Below, in pieces: positions 1 through 8,853 of a DNA stretch of 64,000 nt. Numbering within the stretch: the stretch's first letter is position 1; the number at the start of each line of letters is the position of its first letter. The translations under genes and the position numbers were made by a program. The stretch is from Spirochaetia bacterium (lineage in GTDB: Bacteria; Spirochaetota; Spirochaetia; Sphaerochaetales; Sphaerochaetaceae): assembly GCA_022482625.1 (NCBI GenBank), contig JAKVOU010000001.1, forward strand, positions 3,210,784 to 3,274,783. The letters are read 5' to 3'. The notes under the pieces are model-generated. The model had not been told where the DNA came from. It saw only the letters and a program-made list of their open reading frames with translations, and made no database searches.

Positions 1-1527
1 CAGGAAGTAGTTCGTGGAGAATACCTTCGGGCAATCCTTGACGCTTTCGCCGAACTTGATGTTGTTTGCGGTATATTCTCCAAGAGGATAGGAGAGGAAG
101 TCCATGTTTGCCATCGGGCTTGGCTTCCTGACGCCCTCAGCTCCAAGTGTAGCTGAAGTTGTTTCTGATTCAAGAGTGCAGGCCTTAAGCAGGATACCGT
201 CCTTCCATGTTGCTGATTCTTCGCATGGAACACAGGTGTCACTGTCACGTCCGCCATAGAGTACGCCCTGGACCTTGACGCCCTGCTTGTCTTCGAAGCC
301 TGCTCTGTCAAAGTTGTCCAGGTAATCGAGCCTCATGGTGTAACGGGCGTTGCCGTGTGCACATTTGATCTCGTTTCCTTTTGCATCTTTCTTGCCTTCA
401 TACCAGTCTGGACCGGAGAAGTTGTCGCCCTTGGTCGGAGTGTCCATACCTGAACCAAGCCAGTACGGGAGGTTGTCTGGTCCACGAAGAACGTTGGAGA
501 AAATGATTTCCTGGTTTGTCGTCAGGTTCTTGAAGATAAGAGGGTCGTCCTTGGCGTTGACGTCCTTGATGATACCGAAGATACCTTGTTCGACGTTGAC
601 TGCCCTGAATTCACCATCAATGTTCCTGAAATAGGCAATGTCATCACCGACGATCTGTTCGCCGGGAATCATAGCTGTGGAAGTCTTGCCGCAAGCTGAT
701 GGATAAGCACCGGTGAAGTATGTCCTTCTGTTCTTTTCCTTGTTGAGACAAGCCATGACGAACATATGTTCGCACAGCCAGCCTTCCTTGCCGGACTTGT
801 TGATCGCAAGTCTCATGGAATGCTTCTTGAGACCGACGGTGTTACCTGCATACTGTGCGTTCATGGAATAGACGATGTTGTTCTGGGTATCCATGTAGAT
901 CCTGCGCTTGTCAAGGTTCTTGCAGGTGTTCCTTTCATCAAGCTTTCCTGCGGAATGGATGAAGCAGAAGATTTCATTCTTTGCAGCACCCTTGAGCGCC
1001 TTGAAGTGTTCATAAGCGGCCCTGTACAGGATGGTTTCTGAATGTGCGACATACCAAGAATCGGTAAACTGTACACAGGGAATGGTGAATTCTGAGAATG
1101 TAGGACCTTCACAGAAAAACTTGACCACTGCGTCCTTGCCCTTCATGATATCCTTTGCAATGCCCATGATTTCCTTGAGGCCTGCTTCATATTCAACGGA
1201 ATTCAAGGTCTTCATCTTTTCCAGGTTCTCTGCCTTGACCATGTACTTGGTGTTGACCTTGTCACGTGCCTGGTCACCGGCGTTATCCCAGTGAATGGTC
1301 TGCTTGTCACGTGCAAGTGTAAATTCCTCACCTTTTGCCAATGCCTGGTCTCTAATGTACTGTTCATCTTCCTTGCTGTCGTTGCAGACATAGATGGAAG
1401 CGGGGTTGCAGTGTTCGGCAAACTTTCCGACGAAATCCATGACTTTTTCATTGTCAAGGAGAGCAAGCTTGTTGAAGCTTTCTTCACTCATCTTGCTTTT
1501 AAGCAAATCAATGTACTTAGAATTCAT
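1..1527 (-). CDS. pckG: Phosphoenolpyruvate carboxykinase (GTP), C-terminus cut by window edge
   Basis: It interconverts oxaloacetate plus GTP with PEP, CO2 and GDP, in the cytoplasm. In anaerobes it often runs in the CO2-fixing direction. The frame is open from the ATG at 1527 to the window edge, giving 509 of about 600 residues, so the last part lies outside. The GTP-class nucleotide-binding (kinase-1a) loop is clear at residues 271-283 (FTGAYPSACGKTS), with the GDD metal-binding segment shortly after at about 294-296. The start is supported by AGGAG (1534-1538) seven bases upstream. The gene is preceded by a long structured leader (1568-1725) and a plausible promoter, and is divergent from the U32 gene. 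The GTP-type signature, rather than the ATP-type, makes the family assignment secure. Confidence 0.95.
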   Translation of the reverse strand, partial: MNSKYIDLLKSKMSEESFNKLALLDNEKVMDFVGKFAEHCNPASIYVCNDSKEDEQYIRDQALAKGEEFTLARDKQTIHWDNAGDQARDKVNTKYMVKAENLEKMKTLNSVEYEAGLKEIMGIAKDIMKGKDAVVKFFCEGPTFSEFTIPCVQFTDSWYVAHSETILYRAAYEHFKALKGAAKNEIFCFIHSAGKLDERNTCKNLDKRRIYMDTQNNIVYSMNAQYAGNTVGLKKHSMRLAINKSGKEGWLCEHMFVMACLNKEKNRRTYFTGAYPSACGKTSTAMIPGEQIVGDDIAYFRNIDGEFRAVNVEQGIFGIIKDVNAKDDPLIFKNLTTNQEIIFSNVLRGPDNLPYWLGSGMDTPTKGDNFSGPDWYEGKKDAKGNEIKCAHGNARYTMRLDYLDNFDRAGFEDKQGVKVQGVLYGGRDSDTCVPCEESATWKDGILLKACTLESETTSATLGAEGVRKPSPMANMDFLSYPLGEYTANNIKFGESVKDCPKVFSTNYFL

Positions 1528-1567
1528 GTATTACTCCTGTTGTAATAAATTGTTCATTCAAAAATGG

Positions 1568-1725
1568 GTTGTACCCCAGAGGACCTCCGAAGGAAACAAC
1601 ATCCACCTTACCGAATCGTCGGTATCCGTGGTCCTAGTCCGGATACCATTCACTATGATACTGATTTTCAGCGTTGGATTCAATAGCTGTTTGTCCGTAG
1701 AAACAGAAGTGCACCGGCCATCCAA
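1568..1725 (-). promoter_or_regulatory. Structured 5' leader of pckG, candidate cis-regulatory RNA
   Basis: Read on the minus strand, several helices can be drawn. TTGGAT (1725-1720) pairs with ATCCAA (1679-1674), enclosing CTGTTT/AAACAG (1706-1701/1692-1687). A perfect 8-bp hairpin GGTATCCG/CGGATACC (1647-1640/1628-1621) has an 11-base loop. GTTGT (1600-1596) pairs with ACAAC (1572-1568). The loop of the 8-bp hairpin contains AGGACC, complementary to GGTCCT (1585-1580) in the loop of the last hairpin, so a loop-loop contact is possible. A second ACAAC (1543-1539) sits directly before the Shine-Dalgarno AGGAG and could compete for GTTGT. I do not recognise a known riboswitch class. The pairings are seen; the regulatory role is inferred. 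Confidence 0.5.
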
Positions 1726-1759
1726 TGAGGAAGAAAAAGTTGTCCTGTTCTTCATAGGT

Positions 1760-1787
1760 AGCATACATCGAATTAAAAAATGTGTAA
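1760..1787 (-). promoter_or_regulatory. Putative sigma70-type promoter of pckG
   Basis: On the minus strand TTACAC (1787-1782) is followed after 16 bases by TATGCT (1765-1760). Transcription would start near 1753, giving a leader of about 226 bases that contains the whole structured element. The match is moderate and the surrounding DNA is AT-rich, so other start points are possible. Confidence 0.35.
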
Positions 1788-1994
1788 CCCTGTAAAAGAC
1801 AATAAAAAGCTTGATTTTGCTTTTTTTACTTAATTGCAAAGAATTTTTAGATAAAATTATGACAAAAAACTGTAAGTTATGTTCCATTACTCACATGAAT
1901 CATTGATTATCTTATATCTTCCTGTTGCACGCTTGGCACTCTGCACGATACACTGGAAAATGGTGAGAAATGATAGTTCGGAGGACAATAGGCA

Positions 1995-4163
1995 ATGAGT
2001 GAACTGGCACTGCCTGCAGGTTGCCTGCAGTCGGCTTTGGTTGCATTGGATGAAGGTGCTGATGCAGTATACCTTGGACTGAAGGATTTTTCAGCACGCA
2101 AAGGGGCTGTCAACTTTACCTTCGAGGAATATGCAAAACTTTTACGGTATGCCAAGAGCCATGACAAAAAAATCTATGTGACGGTCAATACCATCATCAA
2201 TGAGTCTGAACTTGACAGGCTTGAGACTTTGCTCAGGCACCTTGCACTGCTGGGATGTGATGGTGTCATCGTGCAGGACTTGGGGGTTGCTCGGCTGGTC
2301 AAGTCATATTTTCCTTCTTTGCCTCTCCATGGAAGTACACAGCTTGCAATCCATACAGTGGACGGTGTCCGTCAGATGCAGGATTTTGGTTTTAGCCGGG
2401 TCGTACTGGCGCGCGAGCTGACATTGGAAGAAATCAAGTCAATACGGCTTGCATGTCCGGATGTCGAGCTCAAGGTTTTTATCCATGGTGCCATGTGCTA
2501 TGGGTTTTCCGGTCTTTGTATGGCAAGTTACATCATTACGGGAAGAAGTGCAAACCGAGGAATCTGTGCCCAGATATGTCGCACTTGGTTCACCGAAGAG
2601 TCCTCAGGTGCAGCCGGGTGGTATTTTTCCATGCGTGATCTCAACACTGCACATACTGTACGCCTGCTTCAGCAGATGGGCATTGATAGTCTGAAGGTAG
2701 AGGGACGTATGAAAGGACCTGAATATGTGGCAGCCGTTGCCCGGGCTTATCGTAAGGTCCTTGATGGAAATGAGGCTTCCAGGGAAATCAGGGCCATGGA
2801 AACAGTCTTCTCCCGTTCTGGTTGTGCTGGGTGGCTTGATGACGGCAGTACAGGAAAAGCCCGTTGTCTCATCAACCGCAAGTATCCGGCCCACAACGGC
2901 ATCGAAGCAGGGACTATCCTGTCAGCCGAAAGAGTCCATGGTCAGCTGCACCTGCAGGTAAGGCTGTCAAGTGCCATCTCACTACGGGACGGGCTTATGT
3001 ATATTGCAAAAGGTGAAACGGCACCGGCCGTTGCTGTAAAATTTTCATTGGCTTCCATGGATGACAGCCATGGCAGTCTTTTGACCTGTGCCGACAAGGG
3101 CAGGACTGTCCATATAGTGACGGCAGATACTACGACTGTACCGGAAAACGGAAGCAGGCTTTACCTCATTTCGCTGCATGACCAGCATCTCAAGCTGATC
3201 AATGAAAAGAGCCTGCAGATGGGAAAGATTCCCTTTTCGATGACAGTCAGGCTTACGAAGTCTTCTCTTGTGCTTGCTTCACCTGCTGGATTCCTGCATT
3301 TGGAAGAAACATATCCTTTGGATGTTTCCGTTGCAAGATCCATGCATACGGATTGGTTCCAGGCAATTCCGGAGCTTTTCCGCCAATCTGACAAAGCCAG
3401 TGGCGAAGCCGCAGAAGTCCGTTTCATGAATGAATCGGGCATTCCCGATGAACAGCTGTTTCTTCCTTTGTCCAGCTTGAAAAAAATCAGAAGAATGTGG
3501 TATGCATCGGCTGAAGACAAACTTTCGGATTATCTTGCAACCGTACCCCGTACAAGGAAGTTCAACCTTCAGAAGTCTTTCAGTCCTTTGCCTCCCCGAA
3601 ACCAGTTGATTACTGCCGAAGGATTGCCTTTCTTCCGGCATGTACCTGTGGAGATTGGGGGAATGCTTTTCATCGGAGATACCTACTATGTGCCGCTCTC
3701 TCCTGTTACCTTTGATGAACCTATGGAAAAGAAGCGGCTTGCGATGCTGCTGGAAAAAATTACGACACAAGGGCTTCAGGAAAAAGTTCGGTTCGGCCTT
3801 AACAATCTCTGTCAGATCAAGTGGTTCGAAGACACGAAAGCGCGTACTTTTGTTGATTATTGCCTCTATGTCGACAACTGTGAAGCCGCAGCAAACCTGA
3901 TGGAACATCTTCCGACTTTTGATGGTGGCTACGCTTTCTTTGAGGATAAGGAGCCGGATTTTTCTGATTGGCCTTTTATCCCCTCTGTGGTAGGCGAGGC
4001 TTTCGTGCCGCCTCTGTTTATCTCAAGGAGCTGTTTTCGCCGGGATTCGATGGGCTTGGCCTGCAAAGGCTGTTCTCAGCATCATGATTTTTCCCTTAGC
4101 CAGAATGGTCATAATTACAAAGTCCTTGTTCGGGATTGCCTGACCTATGTGCTGCAGGTATAG
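1995..4163 (+). CDS. Peptidase U32 family protein (tRNA/rRNA hydroxylation-type)
   Basis: A 722-residue protein whose N-terminal half (about 1-260) is the U32 barrel. The family signature is visible around residues 155-195: KVFIHGAMCYGFSGLC, then a second Cys pair at GICAQIC. Members once called collagenases are now known to include prephenate-dependent tRNA and 23S rRNA hydroxylases (TrhP, RlhA), with the Cys cluster probably holding an iron-sulfur cluster. The long C-terminal part matches the two-part RlhA-like architecture and ends with another Cys group (CKGCSQHH). The start has GGAGG about 11 bases upstream. It is divergent from pckG and convergent with the next gene. An RNA-modification role is inferred; true protease activity is less likely. 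Confidence 0.8.
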   Translation: MSELALPAGCLQSALVALDEGADAVYLGLKDFSARKGAVNFTFEEYAKLLRYAKSHDKKIYVTVNTIINESELDRLETLLRHLALLGCDGVIVQDLGVARLVKSYFPSLPLHGSTQLAIHTVDGVRQMQDFGFSRVVLARELTLEEIKSIRLACPDVELKVFIHGAMCYGFSGLCMASYIITGRSANRGICAQICRTWFTEESSGAAGWYFSMRDLNTAHTVRLLQQMGIDSLKVEGRMKGPEYVAAVARAYRKVLDGNEASREIRAMETVFSRSGCAGWLDDGSTGKARCLINRKYPAHNGIEAGTILSAERVHGQLHLQVRLSSAISLRDGLMYIAKGETAPAVAVKFSLASMDDSHGSLLTCADKGRTVHIVTADTTTVPENGSRLYLISLHDQHLKLINEKSLQMGKIPFSMTVRLTKSSLVLASPAGFLHLEETYPLDVSVARSMHTDWFQAIPELFRQSDKASGEAAEVRFMNESGIPDEQLFLPLSSLKKIRRMWYASAEDKLSDYLATVPRTRKFNLQKSFSPLPPRNQLITAEGLPFFRHVPVEIGGMLFIGDTYYVPLSPVTFDEPMEKKRLAMLLEKITTQGLQEKVRFGLNNLCQIKWFEDTKARTFVDYCLYVDNCEAAANLMEHLPTFDGGYAFFEDKEPDFSDWPFIPSVVGEAFVPPLFISRSCFRRDSMGLACKGCSQHHDFSLSQNGHNYKVLVRDCLTYVLQV

Positions 4164-4178
4164 AGATGGATGTCTTTT

Positions 4179-4778
4179 TTATTTCTTTTTTGCAATAAAG
4201 TTGAACCATGTTGTTTGTTTGTGCCTGGAATCGACGGCATGGGTGGCTTTTGTTTCCAAAAGGACAAATCCGGCAGTAAATGATGGCAGTGCATTCAACC
4301 TGTCGATGTTGAGATCCGTGAAAAGGCGGCCATCTCTTGTTTCTTCTTCCGAGCCTTCCTTGAAAGAAGCGTAGAGTATGCCATTTTCCTTCAATGCAGT
4401 ATGAAGACGCAGGAATGTTTCATCAAGTTCACTATATGGAACATGCAAGAGCGATGCGCATGCCCAGATTCCGTTGTATCTTGCTATATCGTGGAATTGG
4501 TCGAACGTAAGGTTCCTGGTTTTGATGCCTGTAAGTTTTTCTGTTTCATTGCACATCTGCAGAGAACCATCAAGTGCTTCGACCTTGAAACCTTCTTGCA
4601 GAAAAGCAAGGCTGTCCCTGCCTGAGCCGCAGCCGAAATCAAGCACAGTGGCGCCTTTACACAGATGGTCAGTGAAAAGTTTCCTTATCTGCGCAAAAGG
4701 TACATTCTGGGTTGCTTCAATGTAGCTGCGGCAATTGTGCTCATAGTATGACAAAGTACGTCGTGTCGGCTGTTCCAT
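4179..4778 (-). CDS. Class I SAM-dependent methyltransferase
   Basis: A 199-residue cytoplasmic protein with a single Rossmann methyltransferase domain. Motif I is VLDFGCGSGRDS at about residues 45-56, followed by an acidic residue ending strand 2 (ALDGS). The post-motif strand LKENGILYASFKEG is typical of small-molecule methyltransferases of the TehB/type-11 kind. The substrate cannot be told from sequence. No good Shine-Dalgarno precedes the ATG, so the start is uncertain by a few residues. It lies downstream of the asd terminator and is convergent with the U32 gene, 15 bases away. Confidence 0.75.
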   Translation of the reverse strand: MEQPTRRTLSYYEHNCRSYIEATQNVPFAQIRKLFTDHLCKGATVLDFGCGSGRDSLAFLQEGFKVEALDGSLQMCNETEKLTGIKTRNLTFDQFHDIARYNGIWACASLLHVPYSELDETFLRLHTALKENGILYASFKEGSEEETRDGRLFTDLNIDRLNALPSFTAGFVLLETKATHAVDSRHKQTTWFNFIAKKK

Positions 4779-4840
4779 GGAAAAAGCGTAGCAGAAATGT
4801 ATAGTCTGTACAATTATCAGGGGAATTGTATTTGGCCAAG

Positions 4841-4870
4841 AAAAAGCCTCCGTACGTGGCTGTACGAAGG
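4841..4870 (-). terminator. Rho-independent terminator of asd
   Basis: On the minus strand a 9-bp stem with one mismatch (4862-4870 pairing with 4847-4855) and a short loop is followed by a T5 run (4845-4841). It separates asd from the downstream methyltransferase gene, so the latter probably has its own promoter in 4779-4840. Confidence 0.75.
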
Positions 4871-4894
4871 TTTGTATGCGGTTGCCCGAGATGA

Positions 4895-5917
4895 CTAGTC
4901 AAGCAGACCGTATCTCTGTACGAATGCCTCTGCATTCTGGACCGATCCTCCTGCAGCACCTTTGACAATGTTGTTGACCATGAGGGAGAAACCAATCTTG
5001 TTGTTCTTTCTCTTCAGCCTTCCAGTGTAGACAACCATGCCTCTCGGGGTACCCCAGAAAGCATATTTCGGCTGTGGGAAAGTAGGCTCATCGCTGAATA
5101 CAACCGGCTGTTCCGGCGTGGACGGCAGATCAGTCACTACCTTGAAATCGTTCCAAGCCTGGACGATGTCTTCCAGTTCTACGTCCTGCTCAAGGTCAAG
5201 CCAGACGGTTTCCAGATGTCCGAACATTACAGGCACCCTGACGGTGAAAGCATATACATCGGGATTGATGGAAAGAATCTTCTTGATTTCTTTCTCAATC
5301 TTTTCTTCTTCACCTTTGATGAATGGGATACAGTTGTCCGTGATATCCAAGGAAGAAAGTCCAGGATATCCAGCACCGCTTACACTCTGATAGCTGTTGA
5401 TGTAGATGGTCTTGATACCAAACTTACGTAGTGGCGCAAGGGCCATTGCCAAACCTGTAGTCACGCAGTTTGCATTCGTGACGCAGAATCCAGTCTGTGG
5501 ATAACCCTGGGACCTGATGAGGTCAAGCTGTTCCACGTTCGTCTCAGGGATAAGGATAGGTACGTTGCTGTCGTAACGCATGGCAGCTGCATTGGAAAAG
5601 ACATAGAAACCTTTTGCTCTCAACTGCGGTTCGGCTTCCCGTGCTACATTTGCAGGAAGTGCCGAGAAGACGATCTGGACACCTGCTTCCTTCATTGCAT
5701 CATGGTTGAATTCCTGCATCACGATATGCCTGATGGAAGAAGGCATTTCCAATGGCAGTACCCAATGTACTGTGGATGAATATTCAAGCCCGATGCGGGA
5801 TGCCGAAGCTGTGACGTATGCTACGTCGAACCATGGATGATCTGCAAGCATCCACATGAACACTTGCCCGACAGCACCAGTAGCACCGATTACTGCGACT
5901 TTGATCTTTTTGTCCAT
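4895..5917 (-). CDS. asd: Aspartate-semialdehyde dehydrogenase
   Basis: It reduces aspartyl-4-phosphate to aspartate semialdehyde with NADPH, the branch point to lysine/diaminopimelate, threonine and methionine. The 340-residue protein has the NADP-binding GATGAVG at 11-17, the catalytic Cys151 in TNANCVTTG, and the general-base His in PVMFGHLE near 237. The sequence style (long Asn/Cys motif, GHLETV) is that of the archaeal/fungal-type Asd rather than the E. coli type. TGAGGAAA just upstream of the ATG supports the start. A TTGACA lies at 5980-5975 on the minus strand and may be the -35 box. It ends in its own terminator and is monocistronic. Confidence 0.92.
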   Translation of the reverse strand: MDKKIKVAVIGATGAVGQVFMWMLADHPWFDVAYVTASASRIGLEYSSTVHWVLPLEMPSSIRHIVMQEFNHDAMKEAGVQIVFSALPANVAREAEPQLRAKGFYVFSNAAAMRYDSNVPILIPETNVEQLDLIRSQGYPQTGFCVTNANCVTTGLAMALAPLRKFGIKTIYINSYQSVSGAGYPGLSSLDITDNCIPFIKGEEEKIEKEIKKILSINPDVYAFTVRVPVMFGHLETVWLDLEQDVELEDIVQAWNDFKVVTDLPSTPEQPVVFSDEPTFPQPKYAFWGTPRGMVVYTGRLKRKNNKIGFSLMVNNIVKGAAGGSVQNAEAFVQRYGLLD

Positions 5918-6115
5918 ACATGTTTCCTCAAAATTTGTCCAAAATTATTTTTATTGATGCAACCATAGCCATTTTGTCAAAATAATGCAAGACTTTTTAA
6001 ACAAAAACGTTAAAATTAATACAATGTGTTATTATATCAACATAAAATTCAACATAATGAACGAATCGGAGCTGAAATGTACTTGGTTAATTATAGCAAA
6101 TATCCAAATAGTAAA

Positions 6116-6928
6116 CTATATCAGCGGCTTCCTTGCTTTTGTTGCCATAAAAGTCGGTATCTTCAGCTCTCCCAATCGTCCTTCGTCGTTTATGTCTTCA
6201 TAGAGATCTTCTATGACAAGTCCGGCATCAAGTTGGCCTTTCAGCTGTTCCTCAAGTGAATGGGAAAATTGAATGCCCCAGTTCTTTTTCATGCTTTCTT
6301 CATAAAGGCCCTTGTCCTGAAGTGGATCAAAAGGAAGTCCCCGTATGATCCTTTCTTCCTGTTCATCGACAATGTAATTGATGTTGGTATCGAATCCTGC
6401 AAGCAGAAGGCCTCCGGGTACAAGTATCCTGCTGCATTCTTTCCAGAGCGGAAGTATTTCCCTGATATAACAGTTGGAAACAGGATTGATGATCATATCA
6501 AAACTTCCATCAGCAAAAGGAAGCGGCTTGGACATATCAGCCTGCACCAAGGTAACGGTATAATTTTCTCGCTTGCTGACTGATGTCTCAGCTTCAAGCT
6601 GGCTGCTGCAGTAATCAAGGACCGTACAGATAGCTCCTCTTGCGGTAAGAATCGGTATCTGTTGTCCTCCTCCGCTTGCAAGGCCAAGTACTTTCTTTCC
6701 TTTGAGAGAGGGAAACCAACTTCTGGGAACAGGTTTCGTCGGTGTCAGCAGTATGTCCCACACGTCTTTGTCTTTTGCCTGCAGGTAGGTTTCATGCGAA
6801 ACGGGTATGCCCCATTTCCATCCTTCGGCAATCCAGTGAGAAATAGTATTGTTGTTGATGTCTTGGTATGTATCATCCATGTCTGCAGTGTAAGTTGACG
6901 GAGAATCTGCGTCAAGCTTGTCATGCAC
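6116..6928 (-). CDS. Class I SAM-dependent methyltransferase (type 11)
   Basis: A 270-residue protein with motif I VLGLASGGGQQ (about residues 80-90) and motif IV/post-I regions typical of type-11 enzymes (FDMIINPVSNCYI, RILVPGGLLLAG). The substrate is unknown. The frame opens at a GTG (6928) that overlaps the last codons of the upstream MATE gene, suggesting translational coupling; an ATG at 6880 is an alternative, and neither has a clear Shine-Dalgarno. The two genes probably form an operon, but I would not infer a shared substrate. The AT-rich stretch downstream (5918-6115) carries the asd promoter and no gene I can support. Confidence 0.8.
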   Translation of the reverse strand: MHDKLDADSPSTYTADMDDTYQDINNNTISHWIAEGWKWGIPVSHETYLQAKDKDVWDILLTPTKPVPRSWFPSLKGKKVLGLASGGGQQIPILTARGAICTVLDYCSSQLEAETSVSKRENYTVTLVQADMSKPLPFADGSFDMIINPVSNCYIREILPLWKECSRILVPGGLLLAGFDTNINYIVDEQEERIIRGLPFDPLQDKGLYEESMKKNWGIQFSHSLEEQLKGQLDAGLVIEDLYEDINDEGRLGELKIPTFMATKARKPLI

Positions 6929-8327
6929 TGAGTCTTGGTTTACCGAACTTTTTCTGTGGAGGTTTCTGGGTCTTTGGAGGAATTACTCTCATCCATCTTC
7001 CTTTTTTGTAATAGATGATGAAGATGATGGTAGTAATGGTCCATGTGAAGGGGTAGCTGAGGATGATGTCAAGGATTGATCCTTCTTGCGGGACGAAGGC
7101 AAAAAGATAGATTATGCGGAGGATACAGATGCCGAAGACCGTGATAAGCGTAGGAGGTACCGTCTTACCGCATCCTCTGATTGTCCCGCTGAGGATCTCA
7201 ATGGCAATGTAGGTGATATAGGTGGGGACCAGGAATCTCATTATCTGTACCCCTGCATCGATGACCGATGGCGCGTTGATGAACAGGCCGATCAGTTGGG
7301 GGCTGAAGATATAGTAAGGAATACCGATTGCAAACGTAGCCACTATGGCGAACAGCAGTGATACCTTCGTACCTTGCCGGACTCTGTCAATCTTACCGGC
7401 ACCATAGTTCTGGCCGGCAAAGGTCGTGGTTGCGATACCAAGGGCGCTGATTGTCATCCAGAAGAAACTATCCAGTTTTCCATATGCTGCCCATGCAGCA
7501 ATGGTTTCCGTATCCAGCCTGTTGATGAAGGCCTGAATTATTATGTTTGATATCGTATAGAGGGAGGATTGGATGCCTGTAGGGATGCCAAGGGCCAGCA
7601 TAGGGGCAAAGCTTTCCTTATACAGTCGGATCTTTCGGATTTCTACCTGATAGCATTCCTTGCTTTTTGTAAGTATCACAAACAGGATGATACAGGAGAT
7701 TGTTTCTGAGAGGACGGTAGCCCAGGCTGCTCCTGCGATACCAAGTTGCAGTACACCGATGAAAATAAAATCAAGGACGATATTTACGATCGTACCTACC
7801 AAGAGGACATAGAAAGGTCTTCTGCTGTCTCCTATTGCCCTGAGGATACCTGCTCCCATGTTATAGAGGCTGAGGGGAAGGGAACCTATGAAAAAGATGG
7901 AAAGGTAGGTCTGTGTCGGGACGAACAGGTCCTTGGGAGTGTCGATCAGGGAGAGTGCCGGAGCTGAGAATTCAATGCCGACGACCGTGATGATAAGGCC
8001 GCATATTATTGCAATGGCCACTGCTGTGTGGGTACTCTTTCCGACTTTCTCTTTATGTCCGGCTCCGAATTGCTGTGAAATGAGAATTGATGCTCCTCCG
8101 GCCAAGCCGACAAAAAAACCAAGGAGGATGTTTATCAATACGCCGCTGCCGCCTCCTACAGCGGCCAAGGCCTGCTTCCCTAGGAATTTACCGACGATGA
8201 TTGCATCGGAAGTATTGTACAGTTGTTGGAAGAATGTTCCCAGCATGATCGGAAGGAAAAATGAAAGCAGGGCTCTCGGGATATTCCCCTCTGTTATGTT
8301 CGGCGAAACCGCCAGCCTATGAGTCAT
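6921..8327 (-). CDS. MATE family multidrug/Na+ efflux transporter
   Basis: A 468-residue inner-membrane protein with about twelve hydrophobic segments. The N-terminus (NITEGNIPRALLSFFLPIMLGTFFQQLYNTSDAIIVGKFLG) is the classic MATE opening, and the second half repeats the fold (ALGIPTGIQSSLYTISNIIIQ). Family members export cationic drugs or metabolites with Na+ or H+. The basic C-terminal tail (KTQKPPQKKFGKPRLSA) is cytoplasmic. No strong Shine-Dalgarno is visible at 8327, but the residues after it align with the family start. It overlaps the downstream methyltransferase by 8 bases. Confidence 0.9.
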   Translation of the reverse strand: MTHRLAVSPNITEGNIPRALLSFFLPIMLGTFFQQLYNTSDAIIVGKFLGKQALAAVGGGSGVLINILLGFFVGLAGGASILISQQFGAGHKEKVGKSTHTAVAIAIICGLIITVVGIEFSAPALSLIDTPKDLFVPTQTYLSIFFIGSLPLSLYNMGAGILRAIGDSRRPFYVLLVGTIVNIVLDFIFIGVLQLGIAGAAWATVLSETISCIILFVILTKSKECYQVEIRKIRLYKESFAPMLALGIPTGIQSSLYTISNIIIQAFINRLDTETIAAWAAYGKLDSFFWMTISALGIATTTFAGQNYGAGKIDRVRQGTKVSLLFAIVATFAIGIPYYIFSPQLIGLFINAPSVIDAGVQIMRFLVPTYITYIAIEILSGTIRGCGKTVPPTLITVFGICILRIIYLFAFVPQEGSILDIILSYPFTWTITTIIFIIYYKKGRWMRVIPPKTQKPPQKKFGKPRLSA

Positions 8328-8448
8328 GCAAGTGTTCTAAAGCGTTATGATGTTTTTTTCAAGAGGACAAATAGACAAAACGAAGAGATTTTCCTACAAA
8401 AATCCAAAAGGAGTCCTGAAGGTGTGGAAAGGTACTGCCTGGGCAGAA

Positions 8449-8474
8449 AAAAGGCATCCAGACGGATGCCTTTT
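8449..8474 (-). terminator. Terminator of the Hc1-like gene
   Basis: A perfect 7-bp GC-rich stem (GGCATCC/GGATGCC at 8453-8459/8464-8470) is extended by A4/T4. Read on the minus strand it runs into a T-rich tract, so it ends the small gene at 8499. The region from here back to 8328 holds no gene. Confidence 0.75.
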
Positions 8475-8498
8475 ACGAAGTACATGATGCCCTCACAA

Positions 8499-8678
8499 CT
8501 AAGCTTCGGCATTTTTTTCTTCCATAATTTCCTTGCGTCTTACCTTGCAGAGGGCGGCAATTTCAGATAGGGCTTTCCTGGCTCTTGCAGCGGAGACCTT
8601 TACGTTCTTTTCTGTAAACTTTTTGTTTTCAGCAAGATAGGTTTCGTACTTTTCGATTAGTTCTTCGTGTGTAGTCAT
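8499..8678 (-). CDS. Small histone H1-like (Hc1 family) DNA-binding protein
   Basis: A 59-residue, Lys/Arg/Ala-rich, probably all-helical protein with charged N-terminal half (MTTHEELIEKYETYL) and the pattern VKVSAARARKALSEI followed by CKVRRKEIMEE. This matches the core of the Hc1 nucleoprotein family (a repeated A-x-R-x-R-K helix), found in chlamydiae, Bacteroidetes and some spirochaetes, where such proteins bind and compact DNA. The start is very well supported: AAGGAGG lies eight bases upstream. It has its own promoter (TTGTCA-16-TAGAAT) and terminator, so it is an independent, probably well-expressed unit. DNA binding is inferred from family resemblance, not shown. Confidence 0.65.
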   Translation of the reverse strand: MTTHEELIEKYETYLAENKKFTEKNVKVSAARARKALSEIAALCKVRRKEIMEEKNAEA

Positions 8679-8700
8679 CGGCTACCTCCTTAATGGCTAA

Positions 8701-8728
8701 ATTCTATCATGAAAAAACAGATTGACAA
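8701..8728 (-). promoter_or_regulatory. Promoter of the Hc1-like gene
   Basis: On the minus strand TTGTCA (8728-8723), a 16-base spacer and TAGAAT (8706-8701) give a near-consensus sigma70-type promoter with a start near 8694, about 16 bases before the ATG. Confidence 0.6.
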
Positions 8729-8853
8729 GCAGAAAAATGCAGAAATGATGTAAATATAGGCTTTCAGAGGCTATTTATTGCATTCCATGCTAGTATAGCA
8801 ACCGAGAATTGGTTTATTTCAGTTGCTTTCAGACTCAGTATCCCCTGTATGGC

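Noticed and set aside
1568-1725. Known riboswitch classes (purine, TPP, glycine, c-di-GMP, guanidine, ZTP, fluoride, Mn) for the pckG leader
   Set aside because: None of their conserved cores is visible; I therefore list it only as an unclassified structured leader.
3279-3908. A 209-codon open frame antisense to the U32 gene
   Set aside because: It lies wholly inside a well-supported gene and has no start signal or family match.
5985-6203. A 72-codon plus-strand frame downstream of the type-11 methyltransferase gene
   Set aside because: AT-rich with no start signal, and it overlaps the end of the methyltransferase gene antisense.
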